From contig NZ_JAUSVX010000007.1 in NCBI RefSeq assembly GCF_030814995.1, forward strand, positions 62,001 to 126,000: DNA of 64,000 bases. Reading direction: 5' to 3'. This DNA comes from Labrys wisconsinensis. Lineage in GTDB: Bacteria; Pseudomonadota; Alphaproteobacteria; Rhizobiales; Labraceae. The first letter of the stretch is position 1. The number at the start of each line of letters is the position of its first letter. The translations under genes and the position numbers were made by a program. This document shows positions 37,771-49,419 of the stretch, in pieces. The notes under the pieces are model-generated. The model was not told the DNA's origin. It did no database searches and saw only the letters and a list, made by a program, of their open reading frames with translations.

Positions 37771-39168
37771 TCACCCCACCGCCGGCCAGGCGATCGGCTC
37801 CTGCCAGGCCTCGTGGGTCAGCGAGAGCTGCAGGACCAGGACGTCGCCGAAGCGCGGGCCGACGATCTGCAGGCCGATCGGCATGCCGGCGCGGGAGAAG
37901 CCGCAATTGATCGAGGCGGCCGGCTGCTCCGACATGTTCCACGGCACGGTGAAGGCGATGTGCTCGAAGGGGCGGTCCGGGTCGTTGGTCGGCGAGGCAT
38001 GCTCGGCCGGAAAGGACACGACCGGGTTCGTCGGCGACAGCACGGCGTCGACGCTTTGGAACAGGCGGGCGCAGGCCTGGCGCATCGCCAGGGTCTGATC
38101 ATGGCCCCGGACGGCCCGCACGCCGGACATGGTCTCGGCCTTCGTAGCCCATGCGTGGATATAGGGCAGGATCCGGCGCTGGCGCTCCGGCGGCAGGAGC
38201 GAGATCTCGGCCCAGGCGCGGGCGCGCCAGAAATCGTCGAGGCCGTCGAGCATCGCCGCGGTGAGCACCGGGGGAACCGCCTCGACGATCGCGCCGGCCG
38301 CCTCGAAGCGCCTTGCCGCCGCCGTCACCGCATCGAGGATCTCGCGGTCGACCGGCAGGCCGCAGCCGGCATCGAGCATCAGGCCGAGGCGAAGGCCCCT
38401 GACGTCGGGCGCCTCGCCCGGCCAGTCCAGCGGCGTCGGCGGCAGGCTGGTGGCGTCCCGCCAGTCCGGACGCGACAGCGTCGGCATCATCATGACGGCA
38501 TCGGCGACCGTCCGGGTCATCGGCCCGGCGCAGCGGCCGGGATAGTAGGGGTCGATGGGAACGCGGCCATTGCTCGGCTTGAAGCCGAACAGGCCGGTCC
38601 AGCCGGCGGGAATGCGGATCGAGCCGCCGATATCGGTGCCGACATGCAGCGGTCCATAGCCGGCCGCCGCGGCGGCCGCGGCGCCGGAGCTCGAGCCGCC
38701 GGGATTTTTCGCGAGATTCCAGGGATTGCGCGTCAGGGGGTGGAAGCTCGACAGTCCGGACGACAGCATGCCGTAGTCCGGGCAGGTGGTCTTGGCGAAC
38801 AGGATGGCGCCATCCTCGCGCAGCCGCGCGGCGGCCGGCGCGTCCTGCCTGGCCGGCGCAAGCTCGCTCGCCGCCGAGCCGCGCGGCACCGGATCGCCCT
38901 CGGTGGCGATCAGCTCCTTGACCGTGACCGGCATGCCGTCGAGCGGCCCGATCGGCGCGCCGCGCCGCCAGCGCTCGGTCGAGGCGGCGGCCTCGCGGCG
39001 GGCGCGTTCGGGAGCATAGGCGTAGAGCGCGGCGATCTTCGGCTCCGCGGCGGCGATGCGGGCCTCGACGGCGGCCCATGCGTCGAGCGGCGTGACCGAC
39101 CCGGTGCGGAAGGCGGCGAGGAGCTGGCCGGCCGTCCAGTCGGCGAGCGAAGGCGGCGGTGCGGGCAT
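37771..39168 (-). CDS. Amidase signature family hydrolase
   Basis: 465-residue amidase signature enzyme using a Ser-cisSer-Lys triad: Lys in MPVTVKELIA, the Gly/Ser-rich stretch NPGGSSSGAAAA and the nucleophile segment GTDIGGSIRIPA. It hydrolyses a carboxamide bond; the substrate is unknown. It is the last gene of a long minus-strand run starting at 47700, following an SDR and an aldehyde dehydrogenase with 11-29 nt gaps. The setting, with a peptide importer and a NylB-like hydrolase, suggests an amide-containing nutrient. Confidence 0.9.
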   Translation of the reverse strand: MPAPPPSLADWTAGQLLAAFRTGSVTPLDAWAAVEARIAAAEPKIAALYAYAPERARREAAASTERWRRGAPIGPLDGMPVTVKELIATEGDPVPRGSAASELAPARQDAPAAARLREDGAILFAKTTCPDYGMLSSGLSSFHPLTRNPWNLAKNPGGSSSGAAAAAAAGYGPLHVGTDIGGSIRIPAGWTGLFGFKPSNGRVPIDPYYPGRCAGPMTRTVADAVMMMPTLSRPDWRDATSLPPTPLDWPGEAPDVRGLRLGLMLDAGCGLPVDREILDAVTAAARRFEAAGAIVEAVPPVLTAAMLDGLDDFWRARAWAEISLLPPERQRRILPYIHAWATKAETMSGVRAVRGHDQTLAMRQACARLFQSVDAVLSPTNPVVSFPAEHASPTNDPDRPFEHIAFTVPWNMSEQPAASINCGFSRAGMPIGLQIVGPRFGDVLVLQLSLTHEAWQEPIAWPAVG

Positions 39169-39179
39169 GATGTCCCCGT

Positions 39180-39926
39180 TCAGATGCAGCGGCCGCCGTC
39201 GACTTCCATGGCGACGCCGGTGATCATGCTCGCTTCGTCGGAGCACAGGAAGGCGGCGGCGTTGCCCATGTCCTCGGGCGTGGAGAAGCGGCCCAGGGGG
39301 ATCGTCGCCAGGAACTTGGCCCGCATCTCCGGCGTGTCCTCGCCCATGAAGGTCTTGAGCAGCGGGGTTTCGCCCGCCACGGGATTGATGGCGTTGACGC
39401 GGATGCCGAACGGGGCGAGCTCCACCGCCATGCCGCGCGTAGCGGTGATCGCCCAGCCCTTGGAGGCGTTGTACCAGGTGAGGTTCGGGCGCGGGCTGAC
39501 CCCGGCGGTGGAGGCGACGTTGAGGATGACGCCGCGCTTCTGTTCCTTGAACAGCGGCACGACGGCGCGGGCGCCGAAATAGATCGCCTTCATGTTGACG
39601 CGGCCGATGTGGTCGAACATCGCCTCGTCCAGCGTCTCCAAGGGCTGCGGCAGATGGCCTATGCCGGCATTGTTGACGAGGATGTCGAGGCCGCCGAAGG
39701 CCTGCTGCGCCCTGTCGAGAGCCGCGGCGAAGCCGGCCGCGGTGCCGACATCCGCCTCGACGGCCACGGCCATGTCGGGCAGGGAGCCGGCCACCCGCTC
39801 GGCGCCGGCCAGGTCGCGGTCGGCCACGACGACGCGCGCGCCCTCGGCGGCGAACTTGCGCACGATGCCTTCGCCGAAGCCGGAGCCGCCGCCGGTGACG
39901 ATTGCGATCTTGCCGTCGAGCCTCAT
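39180..39926 (-). CDS. Short-chain dehydrogenase/reductase (SDR)
   Basis: 248-residue classical SDR: cofactor motif TGGGSGFG, NNAG, catalytic Ser in VASTAG and Tyr-X3-Lys in WYNASK. The acidic residue after the second strand (VVADRD) points to NAD preference. It lies between the amidase and the aldehyde dehydrogenase and probably oxidises an alcohol intermediate of the same pathway. Substrate not identifiable. Confidence 0.9.
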   Translation of the reverse strand: MRLDGKIAIVTGGGSGFGEGIVRKFAAEGARVVVADRDLAGAERVAGSLPDMAVAVEADVGTAAGFAAALDRAQQAFGGLDILVNNAGIGHLPQPLETLDEAMFDHIGRVNMKAIYFGARAVVPLFKEQKRGVILNVASTAGVSPRPNLTWYNASKGWAITATRGMAVELAPFGIRVNAINPVAGETPLLKTFMGEDTPEMRAKFLATIPLGRFSTPEDMGNAAAFLCSDEASMITGVAMEVDGGRCI

Positions 39927-39955
39927 GGGCTTCCTCCTGCTCTTGTCGGCGCGCC

Positions 39956-41449
39956 TCAGTCGAGGCGGATGAACACCGCCTTGGTGTCGAGATATTCGGC
40001 GAGGTGCTCGGTGCCGCCCTCGCGGCCATAACCGCTCATCCCGGTGCCACCGAAGGGCACGGCCGGATCGATGGCGTGGTAGGTGTTGACCCAGACCGAG
40101 CCGGACCTGAGCGCCCGCGACAGGCGATGCGCCTTGCCGACGTCGCGGGTGAACACGCCGGCGGCGAGCCCGTAGGGCGTTGCGTTGGCGCGCGTCATCG
40201 CCTCCTCGAGCGTGTCGAACGGCATGGCGGAGATGACCGGCCCGAATATCTCCTCCCGGGCGATGGCCATGCTGTCGGAGACGTCGGCGAACACGGTCGG
40301 CGCCACGAAATGCCCCGCCGCCAGCGCCCCCTCGGTCAGGCGCGTGCCGCCCGTGACCAGCCGGGCGCCCTCGCGCGTCCCGGCATCGAGGAAGCCTTCG
40401 ACTCGCGTGAGTTGCCGCGCGGAGATCAGCGGCCCGATCTCGGTGGCGGGATCGGCGCCGTCGCCGATCCGCAGCGCCCTGGCATAGGCCGCGACCCGCT
40501 CGACGAAGTCGTCATGGATCGAGCGCTCGACGAAGAGGCGCGAGCCGGCGATGCAGATCTGGCCGGAATTGGCGAAGACCGCCATGGCCGCCACCGGCAC
40601 GGCCCGTTCCAGGTCGGCGTCGGCGCAGACGATCACCGGCGACTTGCCGCCGAGCTCCAGCGACAGGCGTTTCAGATTGCCGGCCGAGGCGCGGACGATG
40701 CTCTGGCCGGTGGCGGTCGAGCCGGTGAAGACCAGCTTGTCGACGCCGGCATGCTCGGCGAGCGCGGCGCCGGCCTCGCTGCCGGTGCCGGTCACGACAT
40801 TGACCACGCCCTCGGGCACGCCGGCCTCCTGCATGAGGTCGGCGATCAAGAGCGGGGTCAGCGGCGCCTCCTCGGAGGGCTTCAGCACCACCGTGCAGCC
40901 GGTCGCCAGCGCTGGGCCGATCTTCCACACCGAGGCTGCGGCCGGCGCGTTCCAGGGGATGATGGCGCCGACGACGCCAACCGGCTCGCGGCGGGTGTAG
41001 GAGACGACATCGCCGGCCAGGGAATTGTCGATGGTCTCGCCGTTGAGAGCGGTGGCCATGCCGGCATAGAAGCGCAGCATGCCGATGACCCGGTTGCGGT
41101 TGGCGCGCGTCCGCGTGATCGGCATGCCCATGTCGAGCGTGTCCGACTGGGCAATCTCCTCCCAGTGCTTCTCGAAGAGGTCGGCGACCTTCAGCAGCAG
41201 CACCTGACGCTCATAGGGCTTGAAGCGGCTCCACGGCCCCTCGAAGGCCCGCCGCGCCGCCGCCACCGCCCGGTCGATATCCCTCTGGTCGCCGCGCGGC
41301 ACGCGGGCGAGCACCGCCCCGGTCGCCGGGTTGCGCGTCTCCAGCGTGTTGCCGGAGGCGCCGCCGACCCAGGCGCCGCCGATCAGCATCGGGCGCATGC
41401 CGCCGTCGACGGGCTGGCGGAGGGCGACGGTGTCGTGAGCTGCGGGCAT
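39956..41449 (-). CDS. Aldehyde dehydrogenase
   Basis: 497-residue NAD-dependent aldehyde dehydrogenase of the betaine-aldehyde/phenylacetaldehyde-like group. Motifs are IIPWNAPAAASVWKIGPALA, FTGSTATGQ, the general-base Glu in LELGGKSP, the catalytic Cys in FANSGQICIAGSR and EEIFGPVIS. It sits between the NylB-like hydrolase and the SDR. In a nylon-oligomer-like or amino-alcohol route it would make a dicarboxylate or amino acid from a semialdehyde; this is inference. Confidence 0.92.
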   Translation of the reverse strand: MPAAHDTVALRQPVDGGMRPMLIGGAWVGGASGNTLETRNPATGAVLARVPRGDQRDIDRAVAAARRAFEGPWSRFKPYERQVLLLKVADLFEKHWEEIAQSDTLDMGMPITRTRANRNRVIGMLRFYAGMATALNGETIDNSLAGDVVSYTRREPVGVVGAIIPWNAPAAASVWKIGPALATGCTVVLKPSEEAPLTPLLIADLMQEAGVPEGVVNVVTGTGSEAGAALAEHAGVDKLVFTGSTATGQSIVRASAGNLKRLSLELGGKSPVIVCADADLERAVPVAAMAVFANSGQICIAGSRLFVERSIHDDFVERVAAYARALRIGDGADPATEIGPLISARQLTRVEGFLDAGTREGARLVTGGTRLTEGALAAGHFVAPTVFADVSDSMAIAREEIFGPVISAMPFDTLEEAMTRANATPYGLAAGVFTRDVGKAHRLSRALRSGSVWVNTYHAIDPAVPFGGTGMSGYGREGGTEHLAEYLDTKAVFIRLD

Positions 41450-41465
41450 GGTGCCTCCCTGCCTT

Positions 41466-42692
41466 TCAAGCGAGCGCCTGCAGGGCCGCCTTGATGAAGT
41501 CGAGCCGCATCTCCGACCCGCAATGCGACGAATTCCCGTGCAGCGCGCGGTCTTCGGGCGTCATGTAGACGTGCCGGGGCACCGCCCCCAGGATCGCCGC
41601 GACCGCGTTGTGCGCCGGGCTGACATAGATCCACTGGCCGTAGCTGCCGAGGGCCTGGTAGTCGCCGCCTTCGCGCGTCCACCAGAGATAGCCATAGCCG
41701 GTGAAGGCCGAATCCGCCCCGCCGGCGACGCCGCGTTCGCCGCCGAAGTCGAAGGCGAAATTCGGCGCCGTCGGGCTGGTCGACGCCTTGACCCAGCCTT
41801 CGGGGAGCAGGCGGCGGCCGTCGATCACGCCGTCGGACAGCATCAAAAGCCCCCACCTGGCATAGTCGCGCAGGGAGGCGCCGCAGCAGCTGCCGACGAC
41901 CTCGTGCCCGTCGTCGCTGTCGAGGATGAAGAAGCCGTCCTGCTCGCAGCCCATGGGCTTCCAGACCTTGTCGGAGCAGTAGTCGGAGACGGTCATGCCC
42001 GTGGCGCGGCTGAGGATGTGGCTCAGCAGGAACGTGTCGCCGGTGTTGTAGTAGAACTGCGTGCCGGGCGGGTTGGCGCGCGGGCGCGTCCTGAGGTAGT
42101 CGACGATATAGTTCGGCCGGCGGGCCGCGATCACCTTGATGTAGTGCTCGGCGACATCCGTGGTGAGGTCGTCGGTGTTCTCGACCCAGGCGACGCCCGA
42201 GGCCATGTGCAGGAGGTTGCGGATGGTGACGCCCTCATAGGCCGAGCCGGCCAGCTCCGGCAGGTAGTCGATGATCGGCTGGCCGATGTTGCCGATTGCC
42301 CCGTCCTGGACGGCGGCGCCGACCAGGATGGCGGCCAGCGACTTCACCATGGAGGAGGATTGCCAGCAGCGCCGGGGATCGAGGCCCATGGCGTAGCGCT
42401 CCAGCCTGATCTCGCCGTCCTTGACGACGAGGAGGCCGCTGACGAACTCCCGCCGCATCAACTCGTCGATCGTGCGCGTCGCGCCATGGCTCTCGAAGGT
42501 GAGGTCCAGCGGCGCGCGCGCCTGCGGCAGGGGCCTGGGCGTGCCCCTGGCGATGGTGCGCGTCGCCCAGATCCGATCCCAGTTGAGGAAGCCTTCCGCC
42601 TGGATGTTGGGCGACCACAGGAGGAAGTCGCCCGCCAGGTGGCGGCGCAGGAAGGGCTCGACCGGTTCGCCCGTGACGGTCTCGGTCAACAT
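41466..42692 (-). CDS. Serine hydrolase of the class C beta-lactamase fold (NylB-like)
   Basis: 408-residue penicillin-recognising serine hydrolase. The nucleophile motif is SMVK (Ser114, Lys117) and the second motif is YYNTGD. Other segments (IIDYLPELAGSAYEGVTIRN, RDYARWGLLMLSDGVIDG, LPEGWV) resemble 6-aminohexanoate-dimer hydrolase NylB and EstB-type esterases. No signal peptide is evident, so it is probably cytoplasmic, unlike true beta-lactamases. ATG 42692 has GAGGGAG upstream; a GTG at 42707 is possible. Its position after a peptide-type importer suggests it cleaves an imported oligo-amide or ester. Confidence 0.82.
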   Translation of the reverse strand: MLTETVTGEPVEPFLRRHLAGDFLLWSPNIQAEGFLNWDRIWATRTIARGTPRPLPQARAPLDLTFESHGATRTIDELMRREFVSGLLVVKDGEIRLERYAMGLDPRRCWQSSSMVKSLAAILVGAAVQDGAIGNIGQPIIDYLPELAGSAYEGVTIRNLLHMASGVAWVENTDDLTTDVAEHYIKVIAARRPNYIVDYLRTRPRANPPGTQFYYNTGDTFLLSHILSRATGMTVSDYCSDKVWKPMGCEQDGFFILDSDDGHEVVGSCCGASLRDYARWGLLMLSDGVIDGRRLLPEGWVKASTSPTAPNFAFDFGGERGVAGGADSAFTGYGYLWWTREGGDYQALGSYGQWIYVSPAHNAVAAILGAVPRHVYMTPEDRALHGNSSHCGSEMRLDFIKAALQALA

Positions 42693-42703
42693 GCTCTGCT
42701 CCC

Positions 42704-44340
<1,637 letters not shown>

Positions 44341-44344
<4 letters not shown>

Positions 44345-45192
44345 GGCCGGGCCTCCGAGCGCGGGTCGAACAGGTCGCGCAGGCCGTCGCCCATGAGGTT
44401 GAGCCCGAGCACCGCCAGCGCGATGGTCACGCCGGGCGCGATCGCCATCCATGGCGCCTGGCCGAGATAGGTCTGGGCATCGCTCAGCATCCGTCCCCAG
44501 CTCGGCGCCGGCGGCGCCAGGCTGAGGCCGAGGAAGCTGAGGCCGGCCTCGACCAGGATGGCGAGGCCGACCTGGATGGTGGCCTGCACGGCGAGCGCGC
44601 CGGCGATGTTGGGCAGCACATGGTCGAGGGTGATGCGCAGCCGGCCCTTGCCGGCCGCCTGGGCCGCAAGGCAGAAATCCTGCGACCAGACCCTGAGCGC
44701 CACGCCGCGCGAGACGCGGATGAACACCGGCACGTTGAACAGGCCGATGGCGATCACCGCCGTGGCCCCGCCCGGGCCGATCAGGGCGGCGATCATGATG
44801 GCCGAGATCAGGGCGGGGAAGGCGAAGACCACGTCGGCCGCCCGCATGATCGCCTCCTCGGTCCAGCCGCGCGCCGCCGCGGCGGCGGTGCCGAGCGCGA
44901 CGCCGAGGGCGGCGCCGAACAGGATGGCGAGGAAAGCGATCGACAGCGAGTTCCAGGCGCCCGCCATCAGCATGGAGAAGATGTCGCGCCCGAAGGCGTC
45001 GGTGCCGGCGAGGCCGGAGACCAGCGGCGCCTTCAGCTTCTCGGCGAAGCGCATCCGGGTCGGCGCCTCCGGCGTCCAGAACCGCGACAGCACGGCGACG
45101 GCGACGAAGGCCCCGGTGAGGACGAGGCCGGCATGGAGGCGGACGCGCGGCGGGAAGATCGAGCCCGGCACCGGGGAGGCCATATCAGCCAT
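44341..45192 (-). CDS. Dipeptide/oligopeptide ABC transporter permease (DppC-like)
   Basis: 283-residue permease with an N-terminal membrane segment, the GTDAFGRDIFSMLMAGAWNS motif characteristic of DppC/OppC and an EAA-like loop AAQAAGKGRLRITLDHVLPN. Six membrane segments are expected. ATG 45192 overlaps the DppB-like stop by 4 nt. Confidence 0.92.
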
Positions 45193-46133
45193 CACGCCCT
45201 CCTCAGCCGCGGATCGAGCCAGAGATAGGCGAGGTCGACCAGGAAGTTCACGGTGATGACCAGGCCGGCGAACAGCATGGCGACGTTGCGGATGACGATG
45301 AGGTCGCGCTGGGCCAGCGACTGGTAGGCGAGCCGCCCGATCCCGGGCAGGTTGAAGACGTTCTCCACCAGCACGGCGCCGGCGACCAGGAAGGAGAATT
45401 GCAGCCCGACGATGGTGACGATCGGCACCAGGGCGTTGCGCACGGCATGGCGCCACAGCACGCGCCGCGCGCTGAGGCCCTTGGCCCGGGCGGTGCGCAC
45501 GAAGTCCTCGCCGGCGACCTCGAGCACGGCCGAGCGCGTCACCCGCGTCAGCACCGCCGCCTGCGGCAGGGCGAGCGCGAGCGCCGGCAGCAGCAGCGCC
45601 TTCATCGCGGCCGCGGGGTCGCTCCAGCTGGGGAAGCCGCCGGCGGAGAACCAGTGCAGCGTGGTGGAGAACAGGAGGATGAACAGGATGCCGAACCAGA
45701 AGTCCGGCACGGCGATGCCGACCTGCGCGAGGCCGGAGGCGATCCGGTCGGGCGCCCTGCCCTGCCCGGCGGCGGCCGCGACCCCGAGGCCGACGCCCAG
45801 CGCCACGGCGATGGCGAGCGCCAGGGCGGCGAGCGGCAGCGTCACCGCCAGGCGCTCGGCGATCAGGCCGCCGACCGGCACGCCATAGGTGGCGGAGCGG
45901 CCGAGATCGCCGGTGAAGGCGCCGACGATCCAGGCGAGATAGCGGACATAGCCGGGCTGATCGAGACCGAGCTGCTGCTCGAGCGCCGCGATGGTGTCGG
46001 GCCGCGCCGCCGTGCCGAGCAGGATGGCCGCCGCATTGCCCGGCAACAGGTCCAGCACCGCGAACACCAAAAGCGACGCGACGAACAAGGTCAGCGCGAA
46101 GGACCCGAGACGGCGGAGGATGGTGCGGCCCAT
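45192..46133 (-). CDS. Dipeptide/oligopeptide ABC transporter permease (DppB-like)
   Basis: 313-residue permease of the DppB/OppB/GsiC family. It starts ILRRLGSFALTLFVASLLVF, has the large periplasmic loop with LGLDQPGYVRYLAWIVGAFTGDLGRS, and the loop RTARAKGLSARRVLWRHAVR that contacts the ATPase. The start is set at ATG 46133 because upstream sequence is not family-like. It follows the binding-protein gene by 73 nt. Confidence 0.92.
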   Translation of the reverse strand: MGRTILRRLGSFALTLFVASLLVFAVLDLLPGNAAAILLGTAARPDTIAALEQQLGLDQPGYVRYLAWIVGAFTGDLGRSATYGVPVGGLIAERLAVTLPLAALALAIAVALGVGLGVAAAAGQGRAPDRIASGLAQVGIAVPDFWFGILFILLFSTTLHWFSAGGFPSWSDPAAAMKALLLPALALALPQAAVLTRVTRSAVLEVAGEDFVRTARAKGLSARRVLWRHAVRNALVPIVTIVGLQFSFLVAGAVLVENVFNLPGIGRLAYQSLAQRDLIVIRNVAMLFAGLVITVNFLVDLAYLWLDPRLRRA

Positions 46134-46206
46134 GGGCAGGCTGGCCCTCTTGCTCCGGCGCCGGCCGCCCCGGCCGACGCCACCGGGCGGACGCGGCGCC
46201 GCGAGG

Positions 46207-47700
46207 CTATTGCGCCCAGGAGGCGTCACGGACATACATCTGCGAGATCGGCTCGTTCGGCCAGAGCCCCTGCAGCTTCGCGTCCCAGATGTTGAGGCGA
46301 GGCAGGTCCATCAGGTAGAGCGCCGGCACCTCGTCGGCCAGGATCTTCTGCGCCTCGCCGTAGAGCTTGCTGCGCCCGGCCTCGTCGGCGAGCTTGTCGG
46401 CCTTGGCGACGAGGTCGTCGAAGGCGGCGTTCCTGTAGCGGAAATAATAGGCCGGCCGCGCATAGATATCGATGTCCATCGGCTCGGCATGATCGATGAT
46501 GGTGACGTCGTAGTCGTACTTGACGAAGACCTCGTCGATCCATTTGGCCGGGAACTCGCTCGGCACGATGTTGAGCGTGATGCCGACCTCGGACAGCATG
46601 GCCTGCATGATCTCGCAGGACCGCGTGGTGTAGCTCATCTGCGGGCACTTCATGGTGACGGTGAAGCCGTCGCCGTGCCCGGCCTCGGCCAGGAGCTGCC
46701 TGGCCTTGGCCGGGTCGTAGGGCAGCACGCCGGTGAGGTCGACATAGCCGGGGTCGGTCGGGGCGAAATGGCTGCCGATCGGGGTGCCGTAGCCGGAGAA
46801 GGCGCCGTCGATGATCGCCTTGCGGTCGATCGCCTGCATCATCGCCCGGCGCACCCTCGCATCGTCGAGCGGCGGCTTGGAATTGTTGAGGCCGGCGACC
46901 AGCTTGCGCGGCGTGGCGCCGACCACGGTGGCGAAGCGTGCATCCTTCTGGAACTCGCCGAACAGCTCCGGCGCGGTGAAGTTGGGGAAGCCGTCGATGT
47001 CGCCGGCCCTGAGCGCCGCCGCCTGGGCCTGGGCGTCGCCGATGAAGCGGAAGGTGACCGCGGCGAGCTTGGGCACGCCCTTGTCCCAATAGTCGTCGTT
47101 GCGCGCCAGCTCCACCCGGTCGCCGCGCTGCCAGGCCTTGAACTTGAAGGGCCCGGTGCCGATCGGGTCGGTCTTGTTGGTGCCGACCGTCTTGGGGTCG
47201 AGCATGACGGCATCGCCCCAGGCGAGGTGGTAGAGGAAGAGGCCGGCCTGCTGCTTCAGCCTGATCACCGCCGTCATCGGGTCCGGCGTCTCGATGCTGC
47301 CGATCGGCGCGAAGAACTGCTTCTGGGCATTGGTGGAATCGGGCGCGCGGGCCCGGTCGAGCGAGAACTTGACGATCGAGGAGTCGAACGGCGTGCCGTT
47401 GTGGAAGCGCACGCCCGGGCGCAGCTTGAAGGTGTAGGTCAGGCCGTCGGGCGAGACGGTCCAGCTCGTGGCGAGCAGCGGCTGGATGCGGCCGTCCTTG
47501 TCGAGCGTGGTCAGCCCTTCGTAGAGGTTGCCCCAGGTGACCTCGCGGATCGCCACCGGCGCGGAGATGGTCGGGTCGAGCCCGGTCGGCTCCACCGCCA
47601 TGCCGAGCGTCAGCGTATCCTTGGCCGGCGCCGGCGAGGCGCCGCACAGCAGGGCGACGGCGGCGAGCGCCAGCCCTCGTCCGATCCGATTCGTGATCAT
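46207..47700 (-). CDS. Peptide-type ABC transporter substrate-binding protein (DppA-like)
   Basis: 497-residue SBP family 5 protein with a Sec signal peptide (GLALAAVALLCGASPAPA). Family segments are LGMAVEPTGLDPTISAPVAI, LATSWTVSPDGLTYTFKLRP, PIGTGPFKFKAWQRGD and the RRAMMQAIDRKAIIDG region. GGGGAA upstream supports ATG 47700. It is the first gene of the minus-strand run to 37771 and is divergent from an amidase. The family binds peptides, opines, glutathione, sugars or amides, so the ligand is open; neighbouring amidases favour an amide. Confidence 0.92.
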   Translation of the reverse strand: MITNRIGRGLALAAVALLCGASPAPAKDTLTLGMAVEPTGLDPTISAPVAIREVTWGNLYEGLTTLDKDGRIQPLLATSWTVSPDGLTYTFKLRPGVRFHNGTPFDSSIVKFSLDRARAPDSTNAQKQFFAPIGSIETPDPMTAVIRLKQQAGLFLYHLAWGDAVMLDPKTVGTNKTDPIGTGPFKFKAWQRGDRVELARNDDYWDKGVPKLAAVTFRFIGDAQAQAAALRAGDIDGFPNFTAPELFGEFQKDARFATVVGATPRKLVAGLNNSKPPLDDARVRRAMMQAIDRKAIIDGAFSGYGTPIGSHFAPTDPGYVDLTGVLPYDPAKARQLLAEAGHGDGFTVTMKCPQMSYTTRSCEIMQAMLSEVGITLNIVPSEFPAKWIDEVFVKYDYDVTIIDHAEPMDIDIYARPAYYFRYRNAAFDDLVAKADKLADEAGRSKLYGEAQKILADEVPALYLMDLPRLNIWDAKLQGLWPNEPISQMYVRDASWAQ

Positions 47701-47856
47701 CGTCCCGTTCCCCGTATCGACGTCGTTGCCGTCATCGGCGGCCTCGTGGCCGCTCGCCTTGCCGCCGCGGTCCGGCACGCCCGCAGCGGCGCGCACCGGC
47801 AGACCCCGCGTCGCGCGGGTTCCGCAAGCCTGCTCGGAGCGTAGGAGGGCCGTCGC

Positions 47857-47880
47857 AAAGTTGTCAAATAATTTTATTGC
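47857..47880. promoter_or_regulatory. AT-rich candidate promoter/operator between importer operon and amidase
   Basis: AAAGTTGTCAAATAATTTTA followed by TTGC is a sharp AT-rich island in the 282-nt divergent spacer 47701-47982. A closely similar element, AAGTTGTAAAAAATAATAGC, lies at 50437-50456 just upstream of the FCD-type GntR regulator, so both could be sites for that regulator. The rest of the spacer holds no gene. Confidence 0.4.
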
Positions 47881-47982
47881 TTTTGCCGGACCGCGATGAA
47901 ACCTTCGCGATCGTCCGCCGGGCCTGCCGCGCAACATCGATGCAGGCTGGCCCCGGGGACGGCGGCAGGGATCGAGGGCATC

Positions 47983-49377
47983 ATGACGGCGCTGCACTAC
48001 TGGTCGATCATCGAGCTTTCCGAAAAGATCCGGCGCGGCGAAGTCTCGCCGGTGGAGGTGGTGCGCACCGTGCTGGCGCGGATCGAGGCCCTCGACGGGC
48101 GCCTCAACAGCTACATCACGGTGATGGGCGAGCAGGCCCTGGCGCGGGCGCGCCTCGCCGAGGAGGAGCTCGGCCGCGGCCAGTGGCGCGGGCCGCTGCA
48201 CGGCGTTCCCCTGGCGGCGAAGGACCTGTTCGCCACCCGGGATGCCCCGACCACGGCGGGGATGAGCATCTATCGCGACCATGTGCCGGACCACGATGCG
48301 ACGGTGATCGAGCGGCTCTACGGCGCCGGCGCCATCCTGCTCGGCAAGCTGACGCTGACGGAGGGCGCCTATACCAACAACCATCCGCTCTATCCCGTGC
48401 CGCTCAACCCCTGGAACGCCGATTACTGGGCCGGCACCTCGTCGAACGGCTCGGGCGTGGCGACGGCGGCCGGCCTGACCTTCGGCGCCCTCTCCACCGA
48501 CACCGGCGGCTCGATCCGCTTCCCCTCCGCCTGCAACGGCATCACCGGCATCAAGCCGACCTGGGGCCGCGTCAGCCGGCACGGCGTGTTCACGCTGTCG
48601 CATTCGCTCGACCATGTCGGCCCCTTCGCCCGCAGCGCCGAGGACGCCGCCGCCATCCTCGGCGTCATCGCCGGCCCGGACGGTCGCGACCCGACGGCGC
48701 TGAGCGCCGACGTGCCCGACTATCTCGCCGCCACAGCCCGCGGCGTGCGCGGCCTCAGGATCGGCGTCGACGAAGGCTTTATCGCCACCGGCACCCATCC
48801 GGAGGTGGTGGCCGCGGTCGAGGCGGCGCGCCGCGTCCTGCAGGGGCTCGGCGCCCGCATCCGGCCCATGTCCTTCCCCTCGCCCTACGAGGCGCTCCGC
48901 GGCTGGTTCCACATCTGCGGCGCCGAGACGGCGCGGGTGCACGCGGCGACCTATCCCTCGCGCGCCGGCGAGTACCATGCCGGCATGGCCGGGCTGATCG
49001 AGCACGGCCGCGCCGTCAGCGGCGAGACCGTCGCCCAGGCCTGGGTCGACCGGCTCGCCTTCTCCGGGCGCCTCGCCGCCGCGTTCCAGGACGTCGACCT
49101 CCTGCTGATCCCGACCATGACCACGCCGACGCCGACCCTGCCCGAGCTCGAGGCGTTCGGCGCCGACGACGAGGTGCTGCTGCAGATGATCCGCTACACC
49201 GCCCCCTTCGACCTCGCCGGCAATCCGACGATCGTGCTGCCCTGCGGCTTCTCCTCGGCCGGCGTGCCGATCTCGCTGCAGCTCGTCGGCAAGCCCTGCG
49301 CCGAGGACCTGCTCTGCGCCGCCGGCCACGCCTACCAGCGCGCTACCGACTGGCACCTGCGCCGGCCGCTGGCGTGA
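47983..49377 (+). CDS. Amidase signature family hydrolase
   Basis: 464-residue amidase signature enzyme. It has the catalytic Lys in LAAKDLFAT, the Ser-rich stretch WAGTSSNGSGVATAAG (a variant of the usual GGSSGGS) and nucleophile segment STDTGGSIRFPSACNG. GAGGG near ATG 47983 supports the start. It is divergent from the peptide-type importer operon and followed by repeat family B. With the amidase at 37771 it makes two such enzymes in one locus, so the imported substrate may need two amide cleavages. Substrate unknown. Confidence 0.9.
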   Translation: MTALHYWSIIELSEKIRRGEVSPVEVVRTVLARIEALDGRLNSYITVMGEQALARARLAEEELGRGQWRGPLHGVPLAAKDLFATRDAPTTAGMSIYRDHVPDHDATVIERLYGAGAILLGKLTLTEGAYTNNHPLYPVPLNPWNADYWAGTSSNGSGVATAAGLTFGALSTDTGGSIRFPSACNGITGIKPTWGRVSRHGVFTLSHSLDHVGPFARSAEDAAAILGVIAGPDGRDPTALSADVPDYLAATARGVRGLRIGVDEGFIATGTHPEVVAAVEAARRVLQGLGARIRPMSFPSPYEALRGWFHICGAETARVHAATYPSRAGEYHAGMAGLIEHGRAVSGETVAQAWVDRLAFSGRLAAAFQDVDLLLIPTMTTPTPTLPELEAFGADDEVLLQMIRYTAPFDLAGNPTIVLPCGFSSAGVPISLQLVGKPCAEDLLCAAGHAYQRATDWHLRRPLA

Positions 49378-49419
49378 GGGTGATCCGGGAGACAGGGCAT
49401 CGAACGCGACGGCGGCCGT

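Noticed and set aside
37771-40029. Fusion of the amidase with an upstream 280-residue domain
   Set aside because: The extra part is out-of-frame translation of the SDR gene. The amidase has its own start with GGGGA upstream at 39168.
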